A stretch of 64,000 nt of DNA from Thermothielavioides terrestris NRRL 8126 (Eukaryota; Ascomycota; Sordariomycetes; Sordariales; Chaetomiaceae), in NCBI RefSeq assembly GCF_000226115.1, contig NC_016458.1, positions 5,676,001 to 5,740,000 of the forward strand, read 5' to 3'. Made by a program: the position numbers and the translations under genes. Position 1 is the stretch's first letter. Every line of letters starts with the position of its first letter. The notes below the pieces were generated by a model. That model saw only the letters and a program-made list of their open reading frames with translations, ran no database searches and was not told the DNA's origin. Below are positions 33,051-46,266 of the stretch, one piece after another.

Positions 33051-36000
33051 TCACCGGAACACGCTGCCCCCAATCAGGCCCTCGCCGCCCAGGATCCCAT
33101 CCACGCTCCGCTTCAACCCCTTAATGATCCTCCTCAGCTCCAGCAGCTCCTCCGCCTCCGCCGAACTTGCCGCCGCCGCCCTGGCGGCACCACCACCAGC
33201 AGCAGCGCCCGCCGCAGCGGTGGACGGGGTAATCTGCACGAGCGCTTCATCCGCCCTCGCCAACAGCTCGCTGACCCACGCGCCGATGAACCCCTCGCTG
33301 CCGGCGCCGCCGGCGCCACCACCAACACCACCACCACCAGCGCCAGCAGCACCGACCTTCCCACCGGCGACGGCGCCGGCGGCGCGGCGCTCGACCTCCC
33401 TGACCCAGGCCTCGACGGCGGCGGCGATCCACTGCACGACCGCCTTCCGCCGCCGGCCGGTGAAGGGGGCCTCCTGGGCGTCGAGGACGTTCTCGAGCAC
33501 CTGGACGACCAGGGCGTGGGGCACGCCGAGGCCGAGGAACAGGCGGACGGGCCAGCAGGGGTCGGCGCCGACGGACTCGTCCTGGGCGCGGTTGACGGCG
33601 AAGCGGCAGACCTCGGGCAGGAGGGCGTCGACGGGGAAGACGAGGCTGTCGAGCGACGTGCGGTGGGCGATGAGCTGGATCTGCTGCGACACGGACTCGT
33701 ACGGCAGCGGCGGCTCGCCCGTCAGCGGCGGCGCGCCCTCGGGCAGGGGCTGGCCGGTCCGGGCGAGGCGCCAGTGTTCTTGGCGCTGCTCGGTCTCGAA
33801 GGCCGTCTGCTCGATCAGGCGCTGCCAGGTGTCCATGATGACGCGCGGGTTGTGGTAGTCGGCCGCGTGGTAGATGAGGAGGCAGAGGTCGAAGTAGCCT
33901 GCTTGGTCGGCGTACTCATTGTAGAGCTGGGGAGTGGTCCGAGTTAGTTGAGGGGCTGTAAAGAGGAGTGCCAAGTTAAAAACCATGCCGGTTGGTGCTC
34001 ACCTCGGTAACGCTTTTCACGGGTCCATCCAGCGCTTCTTCGATATCGGGCAGCTTCTCTGGGGAGATACGGGGATCCGCCCTCAGCCGCTCGAGCAAGT
34101 CGTCTTGAATGTGCGCAATCTCGAGCAGCTCCGTAACCTCGTGGTTGAGCAGCTGTTGCTGCTGACGGCTGACGCCGATGGTGTTAACACTGGCGTTGCC
34201 CTTGGCGCGGCTGAGCAGCGTGATGCGGTCCTTGATGCCAATGTTCAGGTCCGACTTTGCCAGGGTCGCCTGAACCTGGGCGGCCTCAAAGAAGCGGCTG
34301 CGGTGTGTGTAGAATCGGCAGAGCAGCTCGGCATGTTGGTAGTTAGTCTCTGCCAGCCGCTGCAGATATGTGACGACATGGGGCGAATCGATGGAAAGGA
34401 GACGGTCGGTCCAGTTCTTCTCGATGTACCATTCATAGAGGTCGGAGTGGAACACCTCGTCGCTCGAGTCGTTGACTACCGAGTAGGCCTCCATCCGCTT
34501 CGTTGCCGCGAGGGTTGGCCGACCGTCGACCATCTCCGGCTCGCCGGCAAACGCAACCTCGAGCTTGTCCAGGACTTCATGGATCAGGGTGTAGCAAACC
34601 TTGCGCTCGGCGAACGCCTTCTGGCGGGCATCGTTCGCCGGTTTGCCATCATTGACCCACGATAGCGCGGTGTTCCCCCGGTCCTTCTGCTGCGCGACCG
34701 CCAGACACAGCTGGATTGCACCAGCGTAGTATTTGAGCTCGACATATTGCTCAACGGCGCTCCGGAGGTTAGCCGGAGAAAGACCACCGGCGACCTGCTC
34801 GAACAAGCGCAAGCTCTCGGCCAGGAGGGTGCGAAGCATGTTGGGATTGTGGACCTGCTCGCTAGCGCGCTGCAGCTGCTCCTGGGCCTTGAAGGTGACG
34901 ACGTCGTCAGGGGAGCAAAAGCTTCCGCATCGCCGCCTCAGAGCGTCCGCGACGGTCTCGACGTTGGCGCCGCTGGCAATGTTGCGGTTAACGATCGCCT
35001 TGACCAGCACCTTGGCAAGCTCTTTTCCGGGGGTCTGCGAGAAGAGCTGCTCGTACGTCAGGTCCCGGAGCTGCTGCTGGGACCCCGGGTCGAGGCGGGC
35101 GTAGATGTCCGAGACCCGCTCGTCGAACAGCATCAGGACGAACGAGATGCCTTCGGAGACGCTCTCCATCAGTTTCCGTAGCGCGTGCAGAGCCTGATGC
35201 TCCTTCTGGTTGGCAATCTCATCTTGCCTGCTGAAAAGACGTTCTGACGGGCCGGCGAGCCCCTGGATCGTGCTCTTGTTCGTTTCTAGGAAATTCCGCA
35301 ACCTCTCGACGTTCTCTTGGATCGCGACAAGCTTCGCAGTGGGGATGGTTGAGGAGACGGCCAGGGAGCCCTTCGAAGCATCTGTCTTCGTCGTGACAAC
35401 CTTCGATTTCCACAGCATCCTGATCAGGCGAGTGAGGTACAGGGCTAGGGCGTCGTGACGCGAGGACAACTGCACGACCTCGGAAACGGCCTGCTTCCCG
35501 TCCAACTCGGCGAGCCTCGGTTGACCGCCGTACTCCACAAAAGCCATGCGTGCCAGGTTTTCGGTCTTGTGGTCCGCCGCCCTGCCAGCGCCGGTCCGCA
35601 AGTCGCTACCGTGGCCGCAAGCCACAGCCAGGGCGGCCGATATTGTCTCGACGCGGCCGTACTGGGCGATGAACTGGCGCACGTGTTTCTCGAGGTCTTC
35701 CTCGCCCGAACAAGTCCTCAGAGCATCAGCGAAAATATCAACAAGTCTCCTCCGGCGAACCACGTGGACTCCAGTGTTAGTGAGCACCGCGAACTCCCCC
35801 GGAGCTTTGTCGAACTGGACGGCAAGCTCGTTGCCGAAGCCCAGAGGTTGATTCGCTGCAGAGAAAGGGGCGGTCGTCAAGCCGACCTCGAGTATCCGGT
35901 TGCCAGTCGGCAAGTCGATCCACGTCCCCTGCTCGAAGTATTTCAGAGTCGACGTGAGCGTGGTGGATTTGATCTTGCCCGTGTCCGGGGCAGACACGAA

Positions 36001-37541
36001 GAGGGCATCCTCGCTGGCTTGCTTGCGGACGACGTCGAAGAAATAGCCGGGCGCGAACCGCACACCAAACCCACTGGGGTCGAGGGCTCGCGAGGTCTTA
36101 TCCACCGGCGGTTCGCTTCCCTGGTCTGTCGAGGCTCTGCTGCGGGAGGAGGTCAGTTCCTTGGGCGGAAACTTGACGAATTGGAGCTGCATGCTCTGCG
36201 GCGCGAGACTTGTGGAGCCCCCTAGGGTGTACGAAGCAGAGCTGGTGGCGCTGAGGAAGAGGCGGCAGCCAGTGTTTGTGAGAGCCATCAGGTGCAGCTT
36301 CGAGGCTTCGGTGGCGGGGATGGGGCTTAAGGAGACGATGTTCGTCTGGTCGGTAAAGAGCGGCGATCGGTCGGCCATGTGGGCGAAATCGCGCAGACAG
36401 CTTGTCTTGTCTTTCTCGATCACCCTGATAAGCTTCTCGGGCGACTCCATGTGATACGTCCGGATGGTCGAGCGGTTGGAGAGCGAATATAACAGATTCC
36501 GGGTGTCGTCAACGACAAGGCCAATCAGCCACTCCTGTTGCCGCTGGCCGAATGGCAGCACGGGAACGACCGACGACCACCCCGGGTGCGTGTGGTTGAT
36601 CTTGCTGCACCTGCTCGAGAACCACCTCTCTTCCTGTTGGTAGAAAAGCTCGTGGATGTCCGTGTCCGTCGAGCCGCCGAGAAAGATGCGACCTGTTGCG
36701 GTGCCGACGATGTAACTGACGTCGCTTCCTCCCCGATGGACCGACATCTTGGTCTGGTACAGCGTGACCGTCTTCGAACCGGAGGGCGTGGGAGCAGCAG
36801 AGACGCCGAGCAGGATGATTTCGGTGGTGGTCGCCACAACCAATATGTGGGTAATCGAGCTGACGAACACGCCTGGCTTGGGGGGCACAAGAGCGACGGC
36901 GGTGATGGTGTGGGTGGCTTCCTCGTAGCCGATGAGCTCGGGGTCAGGATGTGTGTAGTCCCACAGGAAGAGCGAGTTGTCGATCGAAGCCCAGGCGTAG
37001 TTGATGCTCGCAAACAAGCCGATCCTTGTTGAGACGGCGCTCTGGTTCAGTCGCTCAAACACCTGGTCGGGGATCTGATACATCGACACCTTGTGAAAGG
37101 GTGCCCACGGAGAATCGGGAAACTGGAGGTTGTAGTCGGAAGACGCGCCGGCTGTGAACGAGGTGAGTTGTCAGTCTCAGGCTCCGTACGCGCTACGAGA
37201 ACGACGAAGACCTGTGTACGAAGTCGGGACATACGTCTGCAATAGGAATCCAAGTCGGGGTAGCTCTCGTCGAGCTGCAGCGTCTGGTTGACGACCTGGG
37301 CGGCCTTCGCAACCGGCGGCAGTTCTTCGCGGGCCTGTGAAGGGGCAATCATGCCGGGAGGAGCGTCTGGCTGGCCCGAGCCAAGAGTGCTCACAACCGG
37401 CCCTGATGCGCTGACCATTGTGCGCGGGGCCCCAGCACCCGCTGCCTCCTCGAAGAGTCGGCGCCTGACTGTATTTGGGCCCGGCGCAGGTGTGTTGACG
37501 AAGGCGCCGGGAATCGGGCGCATCGGCGTGGCTGGGTTCAT
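33051..37541 (-). CDS. NUP170: Nucleoporin Nup170/Nup155
   Basis: Three minus-strand exons, 37541-37235, 37151-34003 and 33926-33051, give 1443 residues, usual for this inner-ring scaffold nucleoporin. A short unstructured N-terminus is followed by the beta-propeller opening MYQIPDQVFERLNQSAVSTR and then INYAWASIDNSLFLWDY, diagnostic of the Nup155/157/170 family. A long alpha-solenoid makes up the rest (for example LYEWYIEKNWTDRLLSIDSP). Nup170 binds the pore membrane and Nup53/Nup192 partners to build the inner ring. Introns are 83 and 76 bases; splicing restores the frame at CR-P-GASSDYN and at TE-LYNEYADQAGYFDL. A Gly/Ala-rich insert lies near the C-terminus. An ATG-less extension upstream of 37541 is open but has no ATG. 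Confidence 0.95.
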
Positions 37542-38320
37542 GGCGGCGGATCTCGGGGGGCTCCGTTGAGCTTGAGGCGCAACCACGGACGGAGAGGGGG
37601 GCGCTTGAGACCGCAGCGGGAGGTTGAAGCTATTTCAGCGCCGGGGCGCGCTCGCAATTGCTTGGACGAGAGCTCCTCCCCGCCGTTTGTGCCGGCGCCG
37701 ACTACCTGCAGGTCGCGTGCTACGGCAGTTGCACCATCAAAGCGACCCCAGAACCAAGCTGGCAAGCTACCAATGCTGTTGCAAAGGCAACAGGAAGATG
37801 ATGGTGTCGGGAATGTGGGGACTTGGTGCAGCAATGGCGAGAGGGAAACCGGGCTCACAAGAGGCTGGCCATCAACAATTTTTGGAGCTGGACGATTTGT
37901 TAGCGAGCATTTGCTGGGCGCTGACGCGTGGGACGCGCTGGGGTTGGATGCTCAATTGCAGTAGTGAATGGCAGGGTGAGCTAAACCGTATCGGGCAAGT
38001 GGACTAGCGGACACCGGTCCAATCAGCCCCGGCTGTTACTTATTCTTTTGCCCAGAGCTCCTATTCACGGGAGCGCATGAATTGATGATTGATGCTCAGT
38101 GATGAGAGGCATTGAATGGGCTCTCTGTGGCAAGGGAAGAATGGCGCATTATCAATACAATTTCAGTTTTTCTCTAAGCAGTTATTCTCGAACGACCAAA
38201 AATTAACGACCTTATTGTCCTGGTTGCGGTTTGCCACAAACCGCAGGTCCCTAAAGTATGGGCTACATTCGTTTGCCGTACCATGAATGGGCCCCGCCCC
38301 TCAAACACATGATTGCGAGC
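37542..38320. other. Intergenic region
   Basis: The promoter of NUP170 (its first about 300 bases) and the 3' region of IFA38. Nothing else supported. Confidence 0.5.
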
Positions 38321-39418
38321 TCACTGCTTCTTGGCCTCTCTCGCCGCCTTCCGCAGCGCCCGGTTGCGGATGTCAACGTGCATCCTCTTGTTGTACCAGA
38401 TGGTGAAGGCGCTCGCGACGCCCACGGTGTTCTCAACCACCCACTTGAAGATGGCGTGGCTCCACCACGGCGTGTACGTGTTGGCGAAGCTCTCGGTGCT
38501 GCTAAGGCCGACCTTCCCCAGGGCGGAGCGGACAAACTGCGCTGGGTTTGGGATGAGCAGGCTGGTGCGGCGGACCTTGCTCATGGCAGTCGTGACCAGG
38601 TAGCTGACGACGAGGTGGACATCGACGCCTTGAGGCTTGAGCTCCGACGCAAGCGCGCTGCTCCAGTGCTGCAGGAAGGCCTTGCTGCCGCTGTAGGTGG
38701 CGAGGTACGGCGTGGGCATGACGCCGGCGAACGAGCCCATGGTCAAGATGAGGCCCTTCTTGCGCTTCGCCAGGATCGGCGCGACGACCTGCGTCGTCTT
38801 CAGCGTGCCAAGGCAGTTGATGGTGACGATATTCTGAAGCTCGTCGCGCGCCGTCTCGAGGAACGGCACGGGGATGCTGTGGGACTGTCCGACATTGTTG
38901 ATCAGAATGCCCACGTCCAAGCCCGAGATCAGCTCGGCGAGGCGTTCGTAGTCGGCATCGTCGTCCCGAGAGTAGTCCATGGCAAGCGTCTTAGCTTGAA
39001 AGCCAGTCCATCTCAGCGTCAACTCGCGGGCGAGTTTGTCGAGTTTCGATTGCGTGCGGGAGACGAGGACCAGGTTGAAGCCCTTGGCGGCCAGCTGCGA
39101 TGCGAACTCCTTGCCTAGACCGTCCGATGCGCCCGTGACGACGGCCCAGGTTCCCTTCTTGCCATACTTGCGGAGCTGTCGATAGAACCATTGTCAGCAC
39201 TGCAAGCTATGACTTCCTTAGGAAAAACAGGGCGTAGTTACATTGGTGCCGCTAAGGATGAAGCAGTTCAACAAGAGTTGGAGAAAGGAGAGGGCTCCTC
39301 GCGCGAGGTAGAGGGCGCCAACGGCGGCCAGACCCCATTGGGCTTGCTGCGGGACGGAGTTCCAATAGCCGAGGACCTTATCGATGGGGTCCTGGAAGTA
39401 GGTGAGGTTGAATGCCAT
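38321..39418 (-). CDS. IFA38: Very-long-chain 3-oxoacyl-CoA reductase (KAR)
   Basis: Two exons, 39418-39242 and 39175-38321, give 343 residues. The protein has an N-terminal hydrophobic anchor (about residues 28-55), then the NADPH-binding SDR fold: [10 protein letters not shown] at 71-80, INNVG near 151, catalytic Ser207, and Tyr220/Lys224 in YSGSKAF. It carries out the first reduction in each cycle of very-long-chain fatty-acid elongation at the ER, serving sphingolipid synthesis. The C-terminus is basic ([10 protein letters not shown]) but is not a strict KKXX retrieval signal. The 66-base intron has donor GTAACT and joins SGTN to [10 protein letters not shown]. It is divergent from ERG28, sharing 378 bases of promoter. 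Confidence 0.94.
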
Positions 39419-39796
39419 TTTGCCGCTGCAGTCAAGCCTTTCTCGGGGCAGGCAATGCGTCTGGGGTGTCAGGATAATGGGTGAAGTTCCCCAAGTTTTT
39501 GCGACCCGCAGCTGAGCCCCTGGCCGCTTGCTGTGGAGTGTTTGCTGGAGCTTTGGCCAATTTGCTGCTGCACTGCTGCGCTGCCACGCCAAGACACAGG
39601 CTCTGACAGGGGCCCAATCATGCAGCCGAGTGAGCTCGGCTCTTGCCTGGCGCGCGAGCGCGCGCGAGCATGAGTGAACTTTCGTGGACGGTGAACCAGG
39701 AACGACCAGTTCTGACTTCCCCCGACGGTCTGCGACCAGATTTTTCGACGGCAGCGGCACTTGTCTCGCTCACCCCATCTCGCCGTTGCCACAACA
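39419..39796. promoter_or_regulatory. Shared divergent promoter IFA38 / ERG28
   Basis: The 378 bases between two divergent start codons must contain both promoters. A GC-rich GCGCGCGAGCGCGCGCGAGC stretch lies near 39650-39669. No named site is claimed. Confidence 0.6.
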
Positions 39797-40381
39797 ATGG
39801 ACAAACTACAGGCATTCCTCCCTTCTGCGGAGAAGGGCTACCTGCCCTACTACCTGTTTTTCGTACGTCGCTGGGGCGGAATCCGCGACCAGTTCACCGC
39901 ATCCTAACCATGCCTCGCCTTGCAGATCTCCATCGTGTCCATGGGCAACTCCCTCCAGAACTACGCCACACTGCACTACACGCGGCGCATCTACAACGGG
40001 CGCTTCGTGCCCAACCACTCGCTCCCCCCGGCGACCGAGCGGTACGACCCGGAAGACAGCACCAGCATCCTCAAGCCGGCCTCGTCGACGGGCAAGGACG
40101 CGGAGAAGGCCAAGGACCAGGTGACGCCGCTCGCCGCCCGCCTCTTTGGCACCTACACCTTCGTGGTCGGCATCATCCGCCTCTATGCCTGCTACCAGCT
40201 CGAGAACCCGGGCATGTACCAGCTGGCCATCTGGACGCACGTCATTGCCGCGGTGCACTTCACCTCCGAGATGCTGGTGCTGAAAACGATCAACTTCTCC
40301 GGGCCGCAGACGTTCCCCTTCTTGGCTGCGTACGGCGGCACCGCCTGGATGCTGTTGCAGTACAACCACTATGTGCAATAA
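39797..40381 (+). CDS. ERG28: Ergosterol biosynthesis scaffold Erg28
   Basis: Exons 39797-39862 and 39926-40381 give 173 residues. Erg28 is a small ER membrane protein that tethers the C-4 demethylation enzymes (Erg25, Erg26, Erg27) to each other. The start ACAACAATGG is a good context. The family core is clear: LPYYLFFISIVSMGNSLQNY and TRRIYNGRFV, then ARLFGTYTFVVGIIRLYACY, HFTSEMLVL and a final hydrophobic helix ending YNHYVQ. Four membrane segments are expected. A Lys/Glu/Ser-rich loop at about residues 62-82 (SSTGKDAEKAKDQV) is longer than in yeast. The single intron (63 bases, donor GTACGT) falls inside the first helix. Confidence 0.95.
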
Positions 40382-40531
40382 GGAGGCAGTTCTGGAGGGG
40401 CGGTTGCGGGAGGCGGGAGTAGTTTCTCTGTTCTGCGTTGTGCCAGGGCTAATAATGCTAATGCTGACACCCACGGCCTATTTATGCTCATACCGTGACT
40501 GTGAAAATAGAGTGCCCTCCGCCGGCCGCGC

Positions 40532-41892
<1,361 letters not shown>

Positions 41893-42676
41893 CTTCGTGA
41901 TCGCCAGACGCGACAGAGTCTCACGAAAGAAGTGCGCGAATTGTTGGGAAGGAGAAGTCCGCGCGAATAACCCAGGTCTCACTGGTAACCTCCAACGACG
42001 GTCAAAGGGTGTGGGCGAAGAGGATGTGGGGTTATTGGGCGGACTCGTTCGGCATTGCTCAATAAGGTAGGTAAAATGGATATTTTACATCATTGGCGGT
42101 GCAAACTTCCGTTCTCAGTCTTGAAATCAGGCCGAAACTCCTTACAATCCACCACAAGCTAAGTGCCCAGTTTGAAACAATCCTGTGCCGCCTGGAGGGG
42201 TGCACAAGTACTGTGTACAGACAGGTTGCATTCCTTGGAGGGGCAGACTAGCTGCCGGACCTAACCGGGCCTCCGGGGTGGGCGGAAGGGTTAGGGTTAT
42301 AATACAGCTCAAACCACCCCCGCACCGTCCCACCCCGATGTCAGCCTCAATCCTTGAGCTGCTTGGTTAGCCGGCAAAACCTCGGCATATTTAGGGGCGG
42401 AGATCGCCTTGTGGTTGCCGCGGGTTGACTTCCGGCTGCTGCCGCAGTCACGCCCATCAACCAGCCAACGATTCCATCAATTCCCTGGACAGCCATCAGG
42501 GAAATCCATCGAAATACGCGTCGCACTCACTTTCACGTCCTCCGCGCAACCGCAGAAGCCCTTTATTGGCATTTGCGCGTGTTTTTCGCATCGATCCAAA
42601 CACTCTTGGGCTGCTTGACGTACCCCTGTCTGCGTCACCGGCGCTTCTCCGCCAGCGCTGAGCTGCGACCAGCAGG
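41893..42676. other. Divergent promoter region GAL7 / ADA2
   Basis: About 0.8 kb between divergent start codons. It contains one telomere-like GGGTTAGGGTTA motif near 42287-42298, a type of site sometimes bound by Myb/Tbf1-like proteins, and several AT-rich tracts. Nothing else seen. Confidence 0.5.
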
Positions 42677-44412
42677 ATGGGCGTTATTCGGAAGAAAATT
42701 GCTGCAAGAGGCGGAGAGGGTGGCGTGAAATACGTTTGTGATGTTTGCTCGGCGGATATTACTTCCACCGTAAGTAATGACTCTGTGGCCAACCTCTTTC
42801 CCGACGGCAGAGCTCCCTTGCCGGCCAGCTCTACTCGCGAATGTCGTCGCGCATGTCGTCGCGCATGTCGCATGCCCGGAGTGTTCGGTGTGGGGCGATT
42901 TCTTCCGATCGCGCGACCTGCAGCTAACAGTTCTCCGCCCGACAGGTCCGCATCAGATGCGCCCACAGCGCCTGCAACGAGTACGACCTTTGCGTGCAAT
43001 GTTTCGCCAACGGCCGTTCCAGCAACGCGCACCAGCCGGCGACGCATCCCTACCGGGTCATTGAGCAGAACTCGTTCCCCATCTTCGACCGAGAATGGGG
43101 CGCCGACGAGGAGCTTCTCCTTCTGGAAGGCGCAGAGATCTATGGCCTGGGATCATGGGCAGACATTGCCGATCACATCGGCGGGTACCGGCACAAGGAC
43201 GAGGTCCGCGACCATTACCTAAAAGTCTACATTGAATCGCCAAACTTTCCGCTCCCGAAGCGATGCAGCCCGCACGATATGGAACTGGCAAACGAGATTT
43301 CAAGAGAAGAATTCCAGGCCCGCAAGAAGCGCAGGATTGAGGAACGGAGAGAAGCTGCCAAGAATGCTCCTGCGCTACAGCCGAAGACCAAACCGACTGC
43401 CAGCGTACCGTCCTGCCACGAGATTGGAGGGTACATGCCTGGGCGTCTGGAGTTCGAGGTGGAATACGCCAATGACGCGGAAGAATCCGTGCAACTTATG
43501 CAGTTTGATCCGGGTGACGGCATCAACCCACGCACCGGCGAGCTGGAGCCCGAGATGGAGCTCAAGCTCACCGTGATGGAGATCTACAACTGCAGGTTGA
43601 CACAGCGGGTTGAGCGAAAGAAGGTGATGTTTGAGCACAACCTGCTGGATTATAGGGAGAACAGCAAGGCCGAAAAGAAGCGGTCGAAGGAGGAGCGCGA
43701 TCTTCTCCTTAAGGCAAAGCCTTTCGCGCGCATGATGAACCGGGTCGACTTCGAGCAGTTCTGTCAGGGCCTTATCGATGAGCTCAACCTCCGACAAGCG
43801 ATTGCACAGCTGCAGGAATGGCGCAGTCTCAGGATTGGCGACCTCCGAAGCGGCGAGAAGTACGAGCAGGAGAAGGCGGCGCGCATTCAGAAGTCCATAC
43901 CTTTGGGATCTATGGATCGCGAAAGATTGGCTGCCACGCAGCGGAACAAGCAGCCACCGCCTCCAGAGCCCCCAAGTGGTGCCGCCCTCCTGGTCGCCCC
44001 AGAGCTCCCGATTCGCTCCGCGGCGACAAACGGCGAAGGACCGAACGGCATCAAGACCGAGGCCAACGGGGGCCACGTTGACGGTGGAAGCGTTGTCGTC
44101 GTGAACGGCGCAGCTTCCTCACGACAGCGATACATTCCGCCGCCAATTCCCGGCGTGCAACCCATGCAGCTCACTCAAGACAATGCACCGGACCTCCATC
44201 TTCTTACATCGGACGAGATTAAACTTTGCGAAACGCTTCGCATCCAGCCGAAGCCGTATCTGATGATCAAGGAACAGATCCTCAAGGAGGCCGTGAAGGG
44301 CAACGGGAGTCTCAAGAAGAAACAAGCCAAAGAGATCTGCCGCTTGGACTCGCAGAAGGGTGGGAGAATTTTTGATTTTATGGTCAATGCTGGTTGGGTG
44401 GTGAAAGCTTGA
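42677..44412 (+). CDS. ADA2: SAGA/ADA transcriptional adaptor Ada2
   Basis: Exons 42677-42769 and 42946-44412 give 519 residues. Domains in order: ZZ zinc finger ([29 protein letters not shown], residues about 19-65), SANT/Myb ([20 protein letters not shown], then WADIADHIG, about 75-125), a middle region of Ada2 type, and a C-terminal SWIRM domain ([20 protein letters not shown] to [13 protein letters not shown], about 430-519). Ada2 holds Gcn5 and tunes its histone acetylation in SAGA and ADA complexes in the nucleus. The 176-base intron interrupts the ZZ finger (ITST|VRIRCAH) with donor GTAAGT. A Pro/Asn-rich linker separates the core from SWIRM. Confidence 0.96.
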
Positions 44413-44989
44413 TTCGGGGACAGCAGCTGTGTCCACTTTGGCGGGATCTCTCCATGGCGGAAGTTGGGATGCTTCCTTTTTTACGGGCGTTGGGGTTGGC
44501 GGGGCGTGATACCACACAGCGATGGAAATTAGTCTTGCATGATTTATGATTACATAGCTTTGCAATGGCAATTTTGCACATGGCCTTTGGCAACAAGACA
44601 ATGTTGATGGGAGAATGGTGAGATGTCTCGGTGTTTTGGTAATTCAGGGGCTAAATCAACACAAGGGCCGGGCAACCCAAGGCTGGAACCCCAATTCCCC
44701 CTCCCCCTCCTGGGAGCCCTGCCGGCGCAATCACGCACACACACGCCGGGGAAATGTGCTCATTGGCCATGCGCATGTAAGTCGAGCCCCTCCTGCCCTG
44801 GGCGTGAGCATTTAAGGCAGTTTTCGTTTTCCCCCCTTTCCCTTCTTTCTCCTCGTTACTAGGAGCCCTCCATCAAGCATATGTGTGGCCTTGCGGAATC
44901 GCCTACGGCCTTCTTGCTTGCCTCTATCACATTATAGATTTCTCACTGCCAGTACTTGTTCTTCCGTCAACCCCCTACTTGCCCGCACC
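44413..44989. other. Intergenic / promoter region
   Basis: The 3' region of ADA2 and promoter of the SDR gene, with pyrimidine-rich stretches just before the latter's start. Nothing else supported. Confidence 0.5.
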
Positions 44990-46266
44990 ATGTCGGGCAA
45001 CACGGTCTACCTCATCACGGGCGCGAATAGGGGTAAGCGACGGTTTCCAGCCTGTTCCGATTTCTTTTGGGCATTACGCTTTCCTCCTTTATTCTGCCAT
45101 GAACCAAATCTTGCTGTCCATTTTCACCCCTTTTCTTTCTACTTCCCCTTTCCCATTTCCCTATCAACCTCATTGCCACCAATGATCCAGCTCTTTTCCA
45201 CCCGCACATCCCAAGCATCTGAAGCGGAACTCTCACTTACCACCCGCCGGCTCCCAAGGTCTCGGCCTCGCAATGACCACCCTCCTCCTCGCCCGCCCGC
45301 ACACCACCGTCATCGCAACCAGCCGCAAACCCGCCGACAGCCTGACCGCCCTCTCGACCGCCAGAAGCAGCAGTAGCAGCACCATCCACCCCACCAGCAG
45401 GCTAATCCCCCTCCTGCTCGACGAAGCCGACGACGCCATCTCCTCCGCCACGCTCCCCGCCCGCCTGGCCGCCGCCACAACCGCCGCCGCTGCCGGCGGC
45501 AGCAGCAGCAGCGGCCCCCCCCTGCGCCTGGACGTGGTCATCGCCAACGCAGGCTCGTCCGCCGCCTTCCGCGACGTGCTGGGCACCGACCCGGGCGCGG
45601 ACATGGTGCGGGATTTCGAGGTCAACGCGGTCGGGCCGGCGAAGCTTTTCCGCGCGGTCTGGCCGCTTCTGGAGCGCGCTTCAGCGGCGGGCACAGCAGA
45701 GGGGCAGGGGGAGGGGGAGGGGCATAATAAGCAGGCTGGTAAGGAGGAGGGGAAGGAGGTGGGAGGGGTGGGGAAGTTCGTGCTCGTGTCCAGCTCTCTG
45801 GGCAGTATCGGCCTGCTGGACCAAGAGAGCCTGCCTGGGGTGGCGTACGGGATGAGCAAGGCGGCGGCGAACTGGTGGGCGAAGAAGGTGAGTGTGGAGT
45901 TTAGGGGAAGGTTGGTGGTTGGGGTTTTGCATCCCGGGTAGGTGGTTATCCCATCGTCTTCTTCGTTCCTTCGACTGGTTCTTGTTTTTCCGCTTCGTGT
46001 AAACTGACGGGGGCTGTGCTGTGGACAGGTGGGTGCAGACCGAGCTTGGACAGGCGCTCGCGGATGCGGTTGGGTTCAAGGAGCCGCCCATGACTCTGGA
46101 GCAGAGTGCAAAAGGGATGATCCAACAGGTATGGTGCTTGTTGTTCCTGGGTGAGGGAGGCTTGCTTGGCTAATCATGTATCTGCTGCTCTGGGCAGATT
46201 GACAACCTGACCCCTGAAAAGTCCGGGCAGTTTCTGCAGTACAACGGCGACCAGCTCCCATGGTAG
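44990..46266 (+). CDS. Short-chain dehydrogenase/reductase (Nor-1-like)
   Basis: Four exons, 44990-45032, 45259-45937, 46029-46128 and 46198-46266, give 296 residues. SDR hallmarks are the cofactor motif TGANRGLGL (split by intron 1 after the Arg), VIANAGSS, LVSSSLGS, and the catalytic YGMSKAAANWW; then VLHPGWVQTELG, which follows the Tyr/Lys block in this group. It resembles the fungal group that includes norsolorinic-acid ketoreductase-like enzymes; the true substrate is unknown. The first intron is unusually long (226 bases). Two low-complexity inserts, Ala/Gly/Ser (about residues 80-95) and Glu/Gly/Lys (about 155-175), are not part of the SDR core. No polyketide synthase stands near, so a secondary-metabolism role is not supported. 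Confidence 0.9.

Noticed and set aside
32991..33947. Plus-strand open frame of 318 codons
   Set aside because: Antisense to the last exon of NUP170 and without family resemblance.
42280..42300. Interstitial telomere at GGGTTAGGGTTA
   Set aside because: Fewer than two full units; too short to be a telomere scar, kept only as a possible promoter motif.
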